DNA of 64,000 nt from Pomphorhynchus laevis (lineage: Eukaryota > Acanthocephala > Palaeacanthocephala > Echinorhynchida > Pomphorhynchidae): NCBI GenBank assembly GCA_012934845.2, contig WNNJ02002564.1, positions 1 through 64,000 of the forward strand, in the 5' to 3' direction. Positions 23,401-32,640 of the stretch are shown in pieces. How positions within the stretch are numbered: the first letter of the stretch is position 1; each line of letters begins with the position of its first letter. The notes under the pieces are model-generated. The model was not told the DNA's origin, ran no database searches, and saw nothing but the letters and a program-made list of their open reading frames with translations. Both the position numbers and the translations under genes were made by a program.

Positions 23401-24623
23401 ATATGAATTCTATAAAATCGTATATAATTATTTATTATTTATCTTTATTTTTATTTAGATATCGTATAAAATACGTAAACTCAGTTATCTGACATGATGA
23501 CAAATTATTATTGACATGTGGACTTTGTTTTCCCGGTAATATAACCGCTGTGAGAAATGCTGAAACTATGTATTATTGATACGATATTATTATTTTTTAA
23601 ATTTCCATAAATCAACAAAATATTATTAAAATAAATTTAAACTTTTAATCGTAAAACTTTTATGAATGGATAATAAATAATATACTTTGTATTAGAATAT
23701 GATACTAGAAAATCAAATTTTATAAGAGGAAATACATCATTAGCATAGTAGTTCCTCCTGAACTGCTATAGGTCATCAACAAAATGATGACCTATATATA
23801 AATCAACAAAATATTATTAAAAATAGATTTAAAATTATTAGCGAACAAGTTTTATGAATAAATAATATCCTTTGTATTAGAATAAGATACTAGATAATCA
23901 AATTTTATAAGAGGAAATACGTCTTAGCTTGTATTTGACCCCACTACTATATTGGGTCGAGGAATAGGGGCTGAATCCTGATTACATAGCAGTTCCTCCT
24001 AATGATATATAATCCTTAAATTGATTTTTATTTTAAATTATAATTTTATGTAAATATTAATTTATAAATAATAAAAAATACGAAGACTCAGTCATCTGAT
24101 CTGATAATTAAAAAATGCCGATTATAATAAGATTGATTGGATACAGTAATGTGCTAAATACCTTGCAACAAATTTATGTTATATATGAACATTAAATAAC
24201 TATTAATAGTTAAATAACTATTTTTATACAAATTAATAACAAAAATGAGTTCATATTTACCTCGAACGAACTGCAAAACTGAAAGCAAACACTTACATCG
24301 GCGTACTGTTGGTTCATTTCCTCAGTAAGAACTTTGAATCGATGTGACCAAAATAGGTATCGTGGATCAATATCATTGTAGAGGTTGAAATTTCGTTCAA
24401 GTAATTTTTGAGAAAGAATATTATACGAGCACAAATTAAAAACAAAAGGATTAATATCCCTTCCAAGATACTTTAGCTTGTTGAATAAGTATCCTAGTGG
24501 AGTATGGTTCCATCGGCGCAGGAAATCATACTCATACGGGACTGAATGTCCTCTGGGAAAAGCTTTTATTACAGCGTTCAAATTAATTTTAGCATTAACT
24601 TTAGGTACCATATGAGATATCAT
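8407..24623 (-). CDS. ANGEL: ANGEL-family endonuclease/exonuclease/phosphatase (CCR4-nocturnin clan)
   Basis: Four minus-strand exons join in phase: 24623-24297 (NLCSYNILSQKLLERN...LFWSHRFKVL, donor GTAAGT), 21277-21208 (IYCLQEVDNDKYYNHF), 11279-11144 (SGDKPDGCAIFVKN...TLLD) and 9229-8407 (RDNLAMLVKLQPR...GTTHLLFNP...GDFNSAPNS...LGISDYC...SDHVSLYAKF, stop at 8409-8407). Splice phases are 0, 1 and 2. These blocks follow the order of animal ANGEL1/2: SYNILSQ, the catalytic Glu in LQEV, KPDGC, THLL, the metal/phosphate motif GDFNS, and SDH at the end. ANGEL2 removes 2',3'-cyclic phosphates from RNA ends; family members also bind mRNA or translation factors. Introns are 3.0, 9.9 and 1.9 kb and are full of transposons. 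The first exon may begin at either Met near its 5' end, and an upstream exon is possible. No inactivating change is seen in the core motifs. Confidence 0.88.
9480..9506 (+). ncRNA. Hammerhead-ribozyme-like core (plus strand)
   Basis: CTGACGA (9480-9486) and GAAAC (9502-9506) flank a short stem II (GACC/GGTT). The order and spacing match a minimal hammerhead of the PLE type. Stem I and the cleavage triplet are not resolved. Confidence 0.5.
9613..9639 (-). ncRNA. Hammerhead-ribozyme-like core (minus strand)
   Basis: On the minus strand CTGACGA, a stem II of GACCC/GGGTT with GTGA tetraloop, and GAAAC follow in order. This is the better folded partner of the plus-strand core at 9480. A five-pair stem capped by GTGA is typical of natural hammerheads. 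Confidence 0.55.
9850..10325. mobile_element. MITE with terminal inverted repeats of about 80-90 bp
   Basis: About 9857-9950 (starting AACTGGTGTAA, containing TTAACCAAGTACCTC and CTGCTGTGTAAT) is the imperfect inverted copy of 10241-10318 (ending TTACACCAGT). The inside is non-coding. The size (~470 bp), long TIRs and absence of a transposase fit a MITE. Its superfamily is not determined, and target duplications were not clear. Confidence 0.7.
11457..11520. repeat. Small foldback with hammerhead-like CTGATGA...GAAA
   Basis: Arms at 11457-11481 and 11493-11516 are inverted copies (CAATAGCTG-type outer end). The right arm reads CTGATGA (11495-11501), a TAGC/GCTA stem with ATCA loop, then TT and GAAA (11516-11519). 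It resembles a decayed PLE hammerhead and its mirror. Confidence 0.5.
11705..11876. repeat. Foldback element with arms of about 65 bp
   Basis: 11705-11768 (TTTTTTCAATCCTATCAG...GGGTGGACCTCATC) pairs with 11811-11876 read in reverse, with a 42-nt spacer. The G+C is clearly higher than in the surroundings, suggesting an insertion. No ORF is seen. It lies in the 9.9 kb Angel intron. Confidence 0.75.
13300..16770 (+). mobile_element. Decayed LINE, family A copy 1 (Jockey/I/R1-like)
   Basis: ORF1 remnants run from EKLLPIKKLVKLITITP (about 13311), through PLPIAFGNT and CNLNFVYISSDDLTY, to a degraded CCHC knuckle (about 13830). ORF2 follows, with RT motif C VVYADDTTFLF (about 16240-16275). A 3' block with AISG-like sequence ends near 16770. 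The same blocks occur in copy 2 at 50.9-53.2 kb and in copy 3 at the right edge. Many frameshifts and stops make it inactive. It is inserted antisense in the Angel intron and is visibly richer in G+C than its surroundings. Confidence 0.8.
17253..17650 (-). pseudogene. Hydrophobic membrane-protein-like ORF, possibly a GPCR fragment
   Basis: A 123-codon open frame (17624-17253) starts with GIVGSFTGIIIIIE, followed by a basic loop TLRVKRLHRDF and a second hydrophobic stretch INLVITNVGTFFLIFLN. A third hydrophobic segment follows. A GxxG...N plus short basic loop pattern resembles TM1-TM2 of a rhodopsin-like receptor, but no DRY or NPxxY can be seen. Part of it is duplicated at 19718-19853 with an internal stop. 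It lies in the Angel intron, same strand. Function is not recognised; the receptor idea is a guess. Confidence 0.25.
17514..17650. repeat. 135-bp segment duplicated at 19718-19853
   Basis: From ACAAGATTGATGAAATCACG to TTTTTTCTCATTACAAG the sequence recurs about 2.2 kb downstream in the same orientation, with roughly 15-20 differences. The second copy lost the GTAAG present in the first and gained a stop in the minus-strand frame. Confidence 0.75.
18361..18797 (+). pseudogene. Unidentified decayed coding segment 1
   Basis: A single plus-strand frame runs 437 nt with only two internal stops (near 18494 and 18668): GIQARNIYKKKFAPTLED, FNLKLDSFLKTIPH, then IWEESKGLMKTIPIFP, LKRALWKAKWVNNT, and finally TLELDDLINGLKQLLG before TAG. 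That is far more open than chance in DNA this AT-rich, so it once coded. The related phrase VDDLING recurs 330 nt later (segment 2), so the region carries two diverged copies or repeats of one protein. The family is not recognised; a retroelement gag-like or viral protein is possible. Confidence 0.45.
19095..19290 (+). pseudogene. Unidentified decayed coding segment 2
   Basis: CDDLDYELKVDDLING, a stop, then PKIPKLSSNGQAAPAAAIKL, INTINRINMAKIMPKEKEY on the plus strand in one frame. The start resembles the end of segment 1 (LELDDLING). A polyproline/serine-rich stretch lies between them (18840-18970). No family is recognised. Confidence 0.35.
19718..19853. repeat. Second copy of the 135-bp duplicated segment
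   Basis: Direct copy of 17514-17650 (about 85-88% identical by eye). See the first copy for details. Confidence 0.75.
19870..21190. other. Extreme AT-rich intron sequence with a 112-bp tandem duplication
   Basis: The block is almost wholly A and T. The only structure seen is two tandem copies of a 112-bp unit at about 20892-21115, sharing the marker GGTTATATACAATATGT. It lies within the 9.9 kb Angel intron. No gene is seen. Confidence 0.6.
21600..23150. other. Angel intron sequence, no gene recognised
   Basis: AT-rich sequence between Angel exons 1 and 2. A plus-strand open stretch around 22095-22215 (reading LLLERLPKLSSANLDKSTS) is too short and unsupported to call. Nothing else is seen. 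Confidence 0.5.
23160..24090. repeat. Cluster of PLE type-2 terminal (pseudo-LTR) fragments
   Basis: Three diverged copies of a block with GAGGAAATAC, TTGACCCC(A/G)CT, TTGGGTCGAGGA and CATAGCAGTTCCTCCT (about 23225-23340, 23725-23790, 23920-24030). The same block lies 3' of the second PLE type at 49070-49240. Ends related to CTCAGTTAGCTGA appear near 23475 and 24080. These are solo or partial element ends in the first Angel intron. Confidence 0.65.
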
Positions 24624-24880
24624 TAATTTTGCGTGTCGTCCTTGAAAAACATACTCGTGATGTCACATTCATCATTCAAAAATATACAAATTTATCAGTA
24701 CATCTAGGAGAACAAAACATTTTAAAAAACTTGAAACGTAGTCAATATTGGTTCTTCTAATATAAATTTAAAACAGCAATTTGTTGAATCGTTGAATCTA
24801 CTAACAATTACTATTAATTGTAATAATGTCGAATGACAATTTTTATAATTTTATTTTTCTCATTAACGAAATAAAGACAA

Positions 24881-26790
24881 AGAGATATATAAATAAAGGC
24901 AGTAGGTAAGAAATAAACAATGGATAAGAATGATGAATATATAAATAATAGATTAGAAATAATAATTAGAAGTAAAAAGAGCAGAATAGCGATTATTAGT
25001 CAATAATCAGAGATATATAAATAAAGGCAGTAGGTAAGAAATAAACAATGGATAAGAATGATGAATATATAAATAATAGATTAGAAATAATAATTAGAAG
25101 TAAAAAGAGCAAAGTAGCAATTATTAGTCAAAAATCAGAGATATATAAATAAAGGCAGTAGGTAAGAAATAAACAATGGATAAGAATGATGAATATATAA
25201 ATAATAGATTAGAAATAATAATTAGAAGTAAAAAGAGCAAAGTAGCAATTATTAGTCAAAAATCAGAGATATATAAATAAAGGCAGTAGGTAAGAAATAA
25301 ACAATGGATAAGAATGATGAATATATAAATAATAGATTAGAAATAATAATTAGATATACAAAGAGCAGAATAGCGATTATTAGTCAATAATCAGAGATAT
25401 ATAAATAAAGGCAGTAGGTAAGAAATAAACAATGGATAAGAATGATGAATATATAAATAATAGATTAGAAATAATAATTAGAAGTAAAAAGAGCAAAGTA
25501 GCAATTATTAGTCAAAAATCAGAGATATATAAATAAAGGCAGTAGGTAAGAAATAAACAATGGATAAGAATGATGAATATATAAATAATAGATTAGAAAT
25601 AATAATTAGAAGTAAAAAGAGCAAAGTAGCAATTATTAGTCAATAATCAGAGATATATAAATAAAGGCAGTAGGTAAGAAATAAACAATGGATAAGAATG
25701 ATGAATATATAAATAATAGATTAGAAATAATAATTAGAAGTAAAAAGAGCAAAGTAGCAATTATTAGTCAATAATCGGGATATATAAATAAAGGCAGTAG
25801 GTAAGAAATAAACAATGGATAAGAATGAGGAATGTATAAAAAAATAAAGAATAGATTATAACGAATAATTAGATCCAACAAAAAGTAGATTAGCGATTAT
25901 TAGTGAATAATCAGAGATACATAAATAAAGAGTGTAGGTAAGAAATAAACAATGGATAAGAACGAGGAATATTAAAATAAAGGATAGATTATAAAGAATA
26001 ATTATATACAACAAAGAGTAGATTAGCGATTATTAGTCAATAATCGGGATATATAAATAAAGGCAGTAGGTAAGAAATAAATAATAGACAAAAAAGGAGT
26101 ATATAAAAATAAATAATAGATTATATATAATAATTAGGTGCAAAATAAACAGCAAGTGACGATTATTAGTCAATAATCGGGATATATAAATAAAGGCAGT
26201 AGGTAAGAAATAAACAATGAATAAGAAAGATGAATATATAAATGAATAAGAAACATGAATATATAAAAAATATAGAGTAGATTAAAAATAATAATTAGAA
26301 GTAAAAAGAGCAAAGTAGCAATTATTAGTCAATAATCAGAGATATATAAATAAAGGCAGTAGGTAAGAAATAAACAATAAATAAACAAGGAGTATATAAA
26401 AAAGAATAGATTATAAATAATTTTTAGATGCAAAATAAATAGCAGATTAACGATTATTAGTCAATGATCAGAGATATATAAATAAAGCAGTAGGTAAGAA
26501 ATAAACAATGGATAAGAATGAGGAATGTATAAAAAAAATAAAGAATAGATTATAAATAATTATTAGATGCAAAATAAATAGCAAATTAGCGATTATTAGT
26601 CCATAATCGGCATATATAAAAACATTAGGTAAGAAAGAGTTGATAATAAAAAGGAGTGTGTAAACAATAACGAATAGATTTTAAATAATTATTAGATTGA
26701 AAATAAATCGCAGAATAATGAGAGATATATATAATAATGTTATATATTATATAACAATAATCAGATATATCTAAATGAAAACATTAGATA
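24881..26790. repeat. 128-bp satellite, about 15 units
   Basis: Unit starts (AGAGATATATAAATAAAGGC) fall at 24881, 25009, 25137, 25265, 25393, 25521 and 25649: seven steps of exactly 128 bp and nearly identical. Later starts (25777, 25913, 26045, 26178, 26338, 26470, 26609) are spaced 130-160 bp and increasingly diverged. Each unit is itself built from GATAAGAAATAAACA-like segments. No coding content. Confidence 0.95.
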
Positions 26791-26794
26791 AGAA

Positions 26795-28335
26795 ATAAAT
26801 AGTAGAATAACCGTGGATAAGGAATAAACCGTAGATAAGGAATAAAGCGTAGATAAGGAATAAAGCGTATATAAGGAATACAGCGTAGATAAGGAATAAA
26901 GCGTATATAAGGAATACAGCGTAGATAAGGAATAAAGCGTAGATAAGGAATAAGCCGTAGATAAGGAATAAACCGTAGATAAGGAATAAACTGTATATAA
27001 GGAATAAACCGTTGATAAGGAATAAAGAATAGATAAGAAATAAACAGTTTATTAAAATTAACAATAGATAAAACAGTAGATAGGAAATAAACAGTTAATA
27101 GGATTAAAACGACAGAAACAATAAAAAAGAAAATACCAGTGCGTTATTATCTGAAAAGAGTAAATTTAAGATAAGCAGTAGATAAGATATAAAGAGTAGA
27201 TATAGAATGAAAGAAGATTTATTAACAGTTATTTCTTAATTATTAAAAAATAAACAATAGATTAGAAATAATTATTTGATGCAAAATAAATAGTAGATTA
27301 ACGATTATTAGTCAATAATCAGTCATACATAAATAAACACAATAGATAAGAAATAAACAGTGATTAAGAAAAACAGTAGATAAGGAATAAACAATAGATA
27401 ACGAATAAACCGTTGATAAGGAATAAAGAATAGATAAGAAATAAACAGTTTATTAAAATTAACAATAGATAAAACAGTAGATAGGAAATAACCAGTTAAT
27501 ATGGTTTAAACGACTGGTAAACAATAAAAAAATACAAGTGCTTTATTATTTAAAAAGAGTAAATTTATGATAAGCAGTAGATAAGATATAGATATAGAAT
27601 GAAAGAAGAGTTATTTACAGTTATTTCTTAATTGTTAATAACATTTAAGAAATAAACAATAGATTAATATGTAAATTGACAGTAAATATGTAATAAACAG
27701 TTTAAAAATAAAGATTAAATAAGAAATATAGAATAAAAATATATGAAGAGAGAATAAACAATAAAGATAAACAAAAATAAGCAGTGGATAAGAGAAATAG
27801 TCGATGTAGAATGCAAATAAGAAAATAAATAATAAAAGTTAAGAAATAGACAGTAAATAAATAGTTAAAACTAAACAGTAGATAAGAGAAAATACAGCAT
27901 AACTGATAAAACACTTAGAAATAAGTGTAGATAAGAAATAAGTAGATACGATAATAAGATAATTAATATTAATAATATTATATTATTAATATTAATTTTT
28001 TATAGATATTAATATCTACTTATTTCTTAGTAGATAAGAAATATACAATAAATAATAAATAAACAGTAGATAAGAACTAAGCAGTATATAATAATAAGGA
28101 TTTTGTTAACAACTAAGCAGTAGATAAGAACTAAGCACTAGATAAGAAATAAGGAGTAGATAAGGAATAAACCGTAGATTAGGAATAAACCGTAGATAAG
28201 GAATAAACCATAGATAAGGAATAAACCATGGATAAGGAATAAACCATAGATAAGGAATAAACCATAGATAAGGAATAAATAATAAATAAGGAATAAATAT
28301 AAGGAATAAACAGTAAATAATAAATATAGAATAGA
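26795..28335. repeat. 18-bp minisatellite (GTAGATAAGGAATAAAGC type), interrupted
   Basis: The clean array at about 26800-27030 has 18-bp units with period-preserving substitutions. Shorter blocks occur at 27360-27440 and 28140-28290, separated by degenerate sequence with GATAAGAAATAAACAG-like variants. In reverse it can be read as a repeated LFLIYG/LFLIYA hexapeptide, which is a by-product of an 18-bp period without stops and not a gene. A dyad AATATTAATA-type sequence lies at 27960-28015. Confidence 0.9.
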
Positions 28336-28663
28336 AAAGAAATAAGGAATATGAATAAGGAATAAACCATTAAAATAACGAGTTCAGTTAAAATGAAAAA
28401 TAAAATGACAGAAATCTTCAGTAGAAAAGAGAAAAAGCGTATTTTGGCGTATATGATGAACAAATTTCACGCTTTATGTTTCTGATGATATTAGCAGCAG
28501 CTAGTGAAATAGAAATAAATGCAAGCTTATTGATCTGCCAAAAATTTAATAAAGTATGATTTCATTCGTAGAGTAATAAAACCGCAGCATCAATAATTCG
28601 CTAGAAAGAAAGTAACGTAATTAATGCAGAAATCATCGACAAAAAATAATAGAAAAATACATT

Positions 28664-28669
28664 TTTATT
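28664..28669 (-). terminator. Poly(A) signal of the dehydrogenase gene
   Basis: AATAAA on the coding strand, 68 nt past the stop codon at 28737. Confidence 0.45.
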
Positions 28670-28736
28670 CAATCGAAAAATAAAGATGCAAACATTTGGA
28701 CTCAGTCAAGCAAATAACGTTTAGAGGCGATGCTTC

Positions 28737-29648
28737 TTATTTAGATGGTTTGATGTTGTTTAGTTGCTCAAGCGCTAGCATTAAAGCCTGTGTTCCACAG
28801 TTTTCTTTACCATTAGCCATCAACGACAGATACAGCTGTTCTGCAATTGCGGTACCAGGTAAGCATAAATTCATCTTTTTGGCTTCTTCCATTACAATAC
28901 CTAAATCCTTAACAAAATGTTTTACGTAAAATCCTGGTTGGAAATCACGTTTTAAAATACGAGGTCCGTATGAAGTGAGACTAAATGACCCGGCAGCCCC
29001 GTCTTTAATTAAATTTATTAGCTGATCTGCATTTAAACCAGATTTAAAGGCGTACAACAAGCTTTCACATAACCCCACCATTGTGCTGGCCACGATTATT
29101 TGATTGGACAGCTTAGCATGCTGACCACAACCCGGTGATTCACCAAATAGTACGGATTTCTTTGAATAGCAATCGAAAAGTGGCTGGATAATTTTACTGA
29201 AACATAACGAATCACATCCGCCAGTCATAATAACCAATTGACCTTGTTTTGCTCCAACATCACCTCCTGAAACCGGTGCATCAACAGAAGTAATACCCTT
29301 TTGTTTGGCATAGTTCCAAATTTCTCGAGCAAGTGAAGGACTAGATGTAGTATGGTCAATTAATATAGATCCAGGCTTCATATGTTTTAGCAGAGCATTC
29401 TCAGAAGTTAGCGCAACATCCTTCACATCACTAGGATAGCCTAACATTAGAAATATAACGTCACAAACTTTAGCCATCTGCTCAGGGGTTTGAAATGTTG
29501 CTCCTATGTTAACTAAATCTGAAGTTTTGCTTTGGGTTCGATTAAACACACTTATAGCATTCTTCTTGGAAGCAGAACTACACTTTTCAATTAAGTGATG
29601 ACACATTGACTTGCCCATGATGCCTGTTCCAATCCAACCTATCTTCAT
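28737..29648 (-). CDS. Beta-hydroxyacid dehydrogenase, 3-hydroxyisobutyrate dehydrogenase-like
   Basis: 303 codons, one exon, no defects. Residues 1-12 hold the nucleotide-binding start IGWIGTGIMG (GxGxxG), and NRT at 36-38 after the second strand favours NADP(H). DAPVSGGDVGA (123-133) is the substrate-binding signature of the family. Lys179 in GQHAKLSNQ is the catalytic lysine position with Asn182. The C-terminal half (PGFYVKHFVKDLGIVMEEAK) is the helical dimer domain. The family oxidises 3-hydroxyisobutyrate or reduces tartronate/succinic semialdehydes. Wording such as MLGYPSDVKDV and SGAAGS-like GAAGSFSL is closer, from memory, to bacterial and plant HIBADH-like proteins than to animal mitochondrial HIBADH. 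No obvious presequence is present, so it is probably cytosolic. Substrate cannot be fixed from sequence. Confidence 0.85.
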   Translation of the reverse strand: MKIGWIGTGIMGKSMCHHLIEKCSSASKKNAISVFNRTQSKTSDLVNIGATFQTPEQMAKVCDVIFLMLGYPSDVKDVALTSENALLKHMKPGSILIDHTTSSPSLAREIWNYAKQKGITSVDAPVSGGDVGAKQGQLVIMTGGCDSLCFSKIIQPLFDCYSKKSVLFGESPGCGQHAKLSNQIIVASTMVGLCESLLYAFKSGLNADQLINLIKDGAAGSFSLTSYGPRILKRDFQPGFYVKHFVKDLGIVMEEAKKMNLCLPGTAIAEQLYLSLMANGKENCGTQALMLALEQLNNIKPSK

Positions 29649-29877
29649 TAGTTGATCTTCAATTTATTAAATAACTAACAGTAGTAAAACCTCGTTTCAC
29701 TGACATAAATGATTAATTTGGTAGATTTAAAATAATTTAATTATTAATAGTATGATTAGACATTAATAAATGCGTTTTATCCGCTAATTTTCAATGATAA
29801 ATCAGGTGCTGATTGCTGCACACAACAAAATAAATCCACATCGGTAATTAAGAGATCGGTGAAAGCTAAACATTTTG
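29649..29877. other. 5' flank of the dehydrogenase gene
   Basis: About 230 bp separate the dehydrogenase start codon from the gypsy LTR remnant. The promoter must lie here or in the LTR. No TATA box could be singled out in AT-rich DNA. Confidence 0.4.
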
Positions 29878-30000
29878 TGATAAGATTATACTTTGAAACT
29901 ATTTAAATATATGCTATTTATCTATTCGAGATGTAAACTCATTTTGATTTTTGCGTAAATCCTTGCATTTGATTCCATTTACATCAATTTACTCAAACAT
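29878..30000 (+). repeat. Gypsy 5' LTR remnant
   Basis: TAGATTATACTTTGA-type start with CTATTTAAAT, ATTTATCTATTC and AAACTCATTTTGATTTTT, then CCTTGCATTTGATT and TTTACATCAATTTACT. It matches the 3' copies at 34013-34110 and 34970-35025. Confidence 0.75.
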
Positions 30001-30409
30001 CTTCTTTATCAATGGAGCGAATACTTTGCCCAGATAAGCTAGGTTATGACTGCATTCAATTAACGTGTAAAATAAAATAAATACTGAAAAACATCCGAAT
30101 ACTTTCTGGTCTCATTTGGAAAGAATTGTCCTGGCAAACTTAGTGTCCTCGTGAAATACATAAGGACCTCTGTATATAATTATATTTATGGCCAAGCTGA
30201 CTTAACTTCTGAGATGGATACTATAGACCGTTTATAGTCAAGAAAGGAAGTATTATATTCGCACGTTTTTGGTTTGTACACGAAAAGAAAAGGGTATGAA
30301 TTCATTGATAAATTCGCACAAGAATTACACCGCTGTATTCAGGCTTGTGATTTTCAAGATGTTACAGCCAACGAATACAGATGCGATCTCGTAAGAAACT
30401 CCTTTATTA

Positions 30410-31310
30410 TTAATATTTCATTAAAAAATTATTAATATTTCAACAGCATACAAAAACTAGCTTAATTGGCTTGTTCACTGCGAAAATAAGTAAAATAAAA
30501 TAAAAATAAATAACAATTTTCGCAGATATGGAAAAGCAGCACTCCTCATTGCTTCCTCCACGGGTAAATTCTTTTTTAAATTTGGCTAAGCTGTTACGGA
30601 AAAAATTTGTATTATCTTTAGGCTTATTCCATAATCCGACGACTCGACGATCAAATTGAACAGCTCTTGATTTCCTTACCCAATGCTATTCTCTTACTTT
30701 GACTCGAGACCATCACGTGACACTGGATTGTGGATGCTTACTTATGATAGACACTTGGGTCTACCATATCCCTACAACATATATAATCGGATCTGGAGAC
30801 AGTTGGTGAATGCACCGGAACATCCTTAGCGACACAATTACCCTCTATACTTATGCCTATGTTTATTGAGTTATTTGCAAGCCATTAGGAGTGATGTATA
30901 GAGTCGCAAGGCCCGTCATTATCTCGATTTGACTTTCAGTCTTATAGTCGACGAGGAATGTATATTCTCTTTTCTTTGAGTGGCATTTATTCTCTGAATC
31001 GGTGAATATGATATGTTTCCAAAGGAATTATCACTCAGTTGACTACGAATTAGGACCGTAGATTTAGTCTTCAACTGAATTAACAAAGACGCGCAGCAGT
31101 ACCCACAGTAAAATGATTTATACGATAGCGCGGCTTTATTTTCCTCCTGAAACGATACACTTATCCACTCACTACAATCTTTACTTGAACATTGAATCTC
31201 ATGATCCACAAACTTTGTTGCAACAGCTCACTTTGTAGTCTTCCTATGTTTGACCATGATTTAAACTTGTTAAATTGATTTCGCAATTCGTTCCGCAATT
31301 AGTTGAATAA
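30410..31310. other. Block interrupting the gypsy gag region, unassigned
   Basis: Gag sequence stops near 30400 and resumes at about 31310 (AKASRKAIANIALESDL). Between lie a plus-strand open segment, FSYFDSRPSRDTGLWMLTYD then YPYNIYNRIWRQLVNAPEHP with stop near 30829, and a minus-strand open frame (31209-30919). The latter carries CSSKDCSEW and FYCGYCC, a possible zinc-binding pattern. Neither is recognised. The block could be an insertion or a diverged part of the element. Confidence 0.35.
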
Positions 31311-31329
31311 TTCAACTGCAATCAGGCAA

Positions 31330-31691
31330 AGGCTTCTCGAAAGGCAATCGCTAACATTGCTTTGGAATCGGATCTGCAACAATCTGAACAATATAAATAT
31401 CTTTATAATTCAAACCAACTAACTGCAACATGCAGTATTACTAATTCTGAAACAAATGCAATCCCATTTAAAGATCATGAATCGCTTAATTCAGTCACTA
31501 AAGAAGATTCGCAACATGAAAAGTCATTATTAGTCGTTGAAGGAAAAATTTTCTTCTGTGCGGGCGGTTTTCATTCACAAATGCGATGTCCGGCGAAGAA
31601 TTCAACATGTATGTCGTGTGGCCAACTTGGTCATTGGTCCCAAGTGTGTAATTCAAAGCAAGTTACCGCAGCTCTTTGTATTCGGCATTGA
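31330..31691 (+). pseudogene. Gypsy gag end with zinc knuckles
   Basis: Open frame containing FFCAGGFHSQMRCPAKNSTC followed by MSCGQLGHWSQVC. The second is a full CX2CX4HX4C knuckle; the first is an imperfect one whose first Cys is replaced by Phe. Nucleocapsid knuckles bind element RNA. The ORF ends at 31689-31691. Confidence 0.75.
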
Positions 31692-32094
31692 TATTTATGT
31701 GCCGTGAACGTTCCATATACATCAAATAGTGCGCATTGTGTTGATTCTCGTTCAATGACAAACAATCAAAGACTCACGTATGTGCAGGCGCCCTATCTTC
31801 ACTTCACGAAGCAACAGTTTGTGTAAAAGTAAAATGCAGAAGACTAGTAGCTATTATAGATTTGGCAAGTTTGAACAGCTTTATCACCGCCGATATCGCT
31901 TATGAACTTAAATTGAAAATCCACAAAATATCTTACCAAACTTGCAATACACAACACTAGAGCTTACATTAATGGACAATGCGTTGTGAACCTCAAACTC
32001 TACTCTAATACTCTTTGGTGTCACAAATGGTGTTTCAGCTTTCCAACTATCAATTGACGCCTTTGTACGTGATTAATCCTTACGTGCACTTTTC

Positions 32095-32640
32095 CGTTTC
32101 TCGATAATATAACGATCGCTAAACTCGATGAGGATGATTACAGACGAAACGTTGTTTATAGAGGCTGCACCAAGGAATCTAACTCTCAATCCGAATAAAT
32201 CAGTAATAAGTTCTGAATCAATCAATATTATGGGATACTTTATAATTCTTAACAAATTCGTTCTGAATTTGTTAAAACCACTTGAAGATATGGCCGTTGA
32301 TAATTATTTTCGTTCATTGAAGAAATCACTTGGGATGTTTGCATAGGGGATGTTGATCCCCTATGCAAAACTAGGGGATCAATATGCTGGTTGTGATGTT
32401 GATCACACCCAGCCTTCTGTTGTGGAATGTGATGCCTCCAATATTGCAGCATCAGCGATATTGAATAAATGTGGTCTTCCTGCATCCTTTATATCAAGAA
32501 CGTTTAGCCAAAGTGAAAAACGATTTCCTTTAATTTAAAATAGCCACAGTCATCATCGAGGTCATCCGCAAATGCAAGCATTACCTAATTTGAAACTATT
32601 TCACTATTGTCACGGAGCAGCGATCGCTTTAATTCATGTT
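32095..32640 (+). pseudogene. Gypsy reverse transcriptase/RNase H remnant
   Basis: Reads LDNITIAKLDEDDY in one frame (RT YLDD-like region, with the second Asp altered), then NLTLNPNKSVISSESINIMGY and LKPLEDMAVDNYFRSLKKSL (128-nt shift region). RNase H start VECDASNIAASAILNKCGLP and FISRTFSQSEKRF follow. Several frame changes. The order and the DAS motif are those of Ty3/gypsy elements. Confidence 0.75.

Noticed and set aside
24881-26790. CRISPR-like array, given regular 128-bp repeats.
   Set aside because: Units are contiguous with no unique spacers and the context is animal nuclear DNA; it is a satellite.
26771-27064. 97-codon hydrophobic ORF (LFLIY repeats) on the minus strand.
   Set aside because: It is a stop-free reading of an 18-bp tandem repeat.
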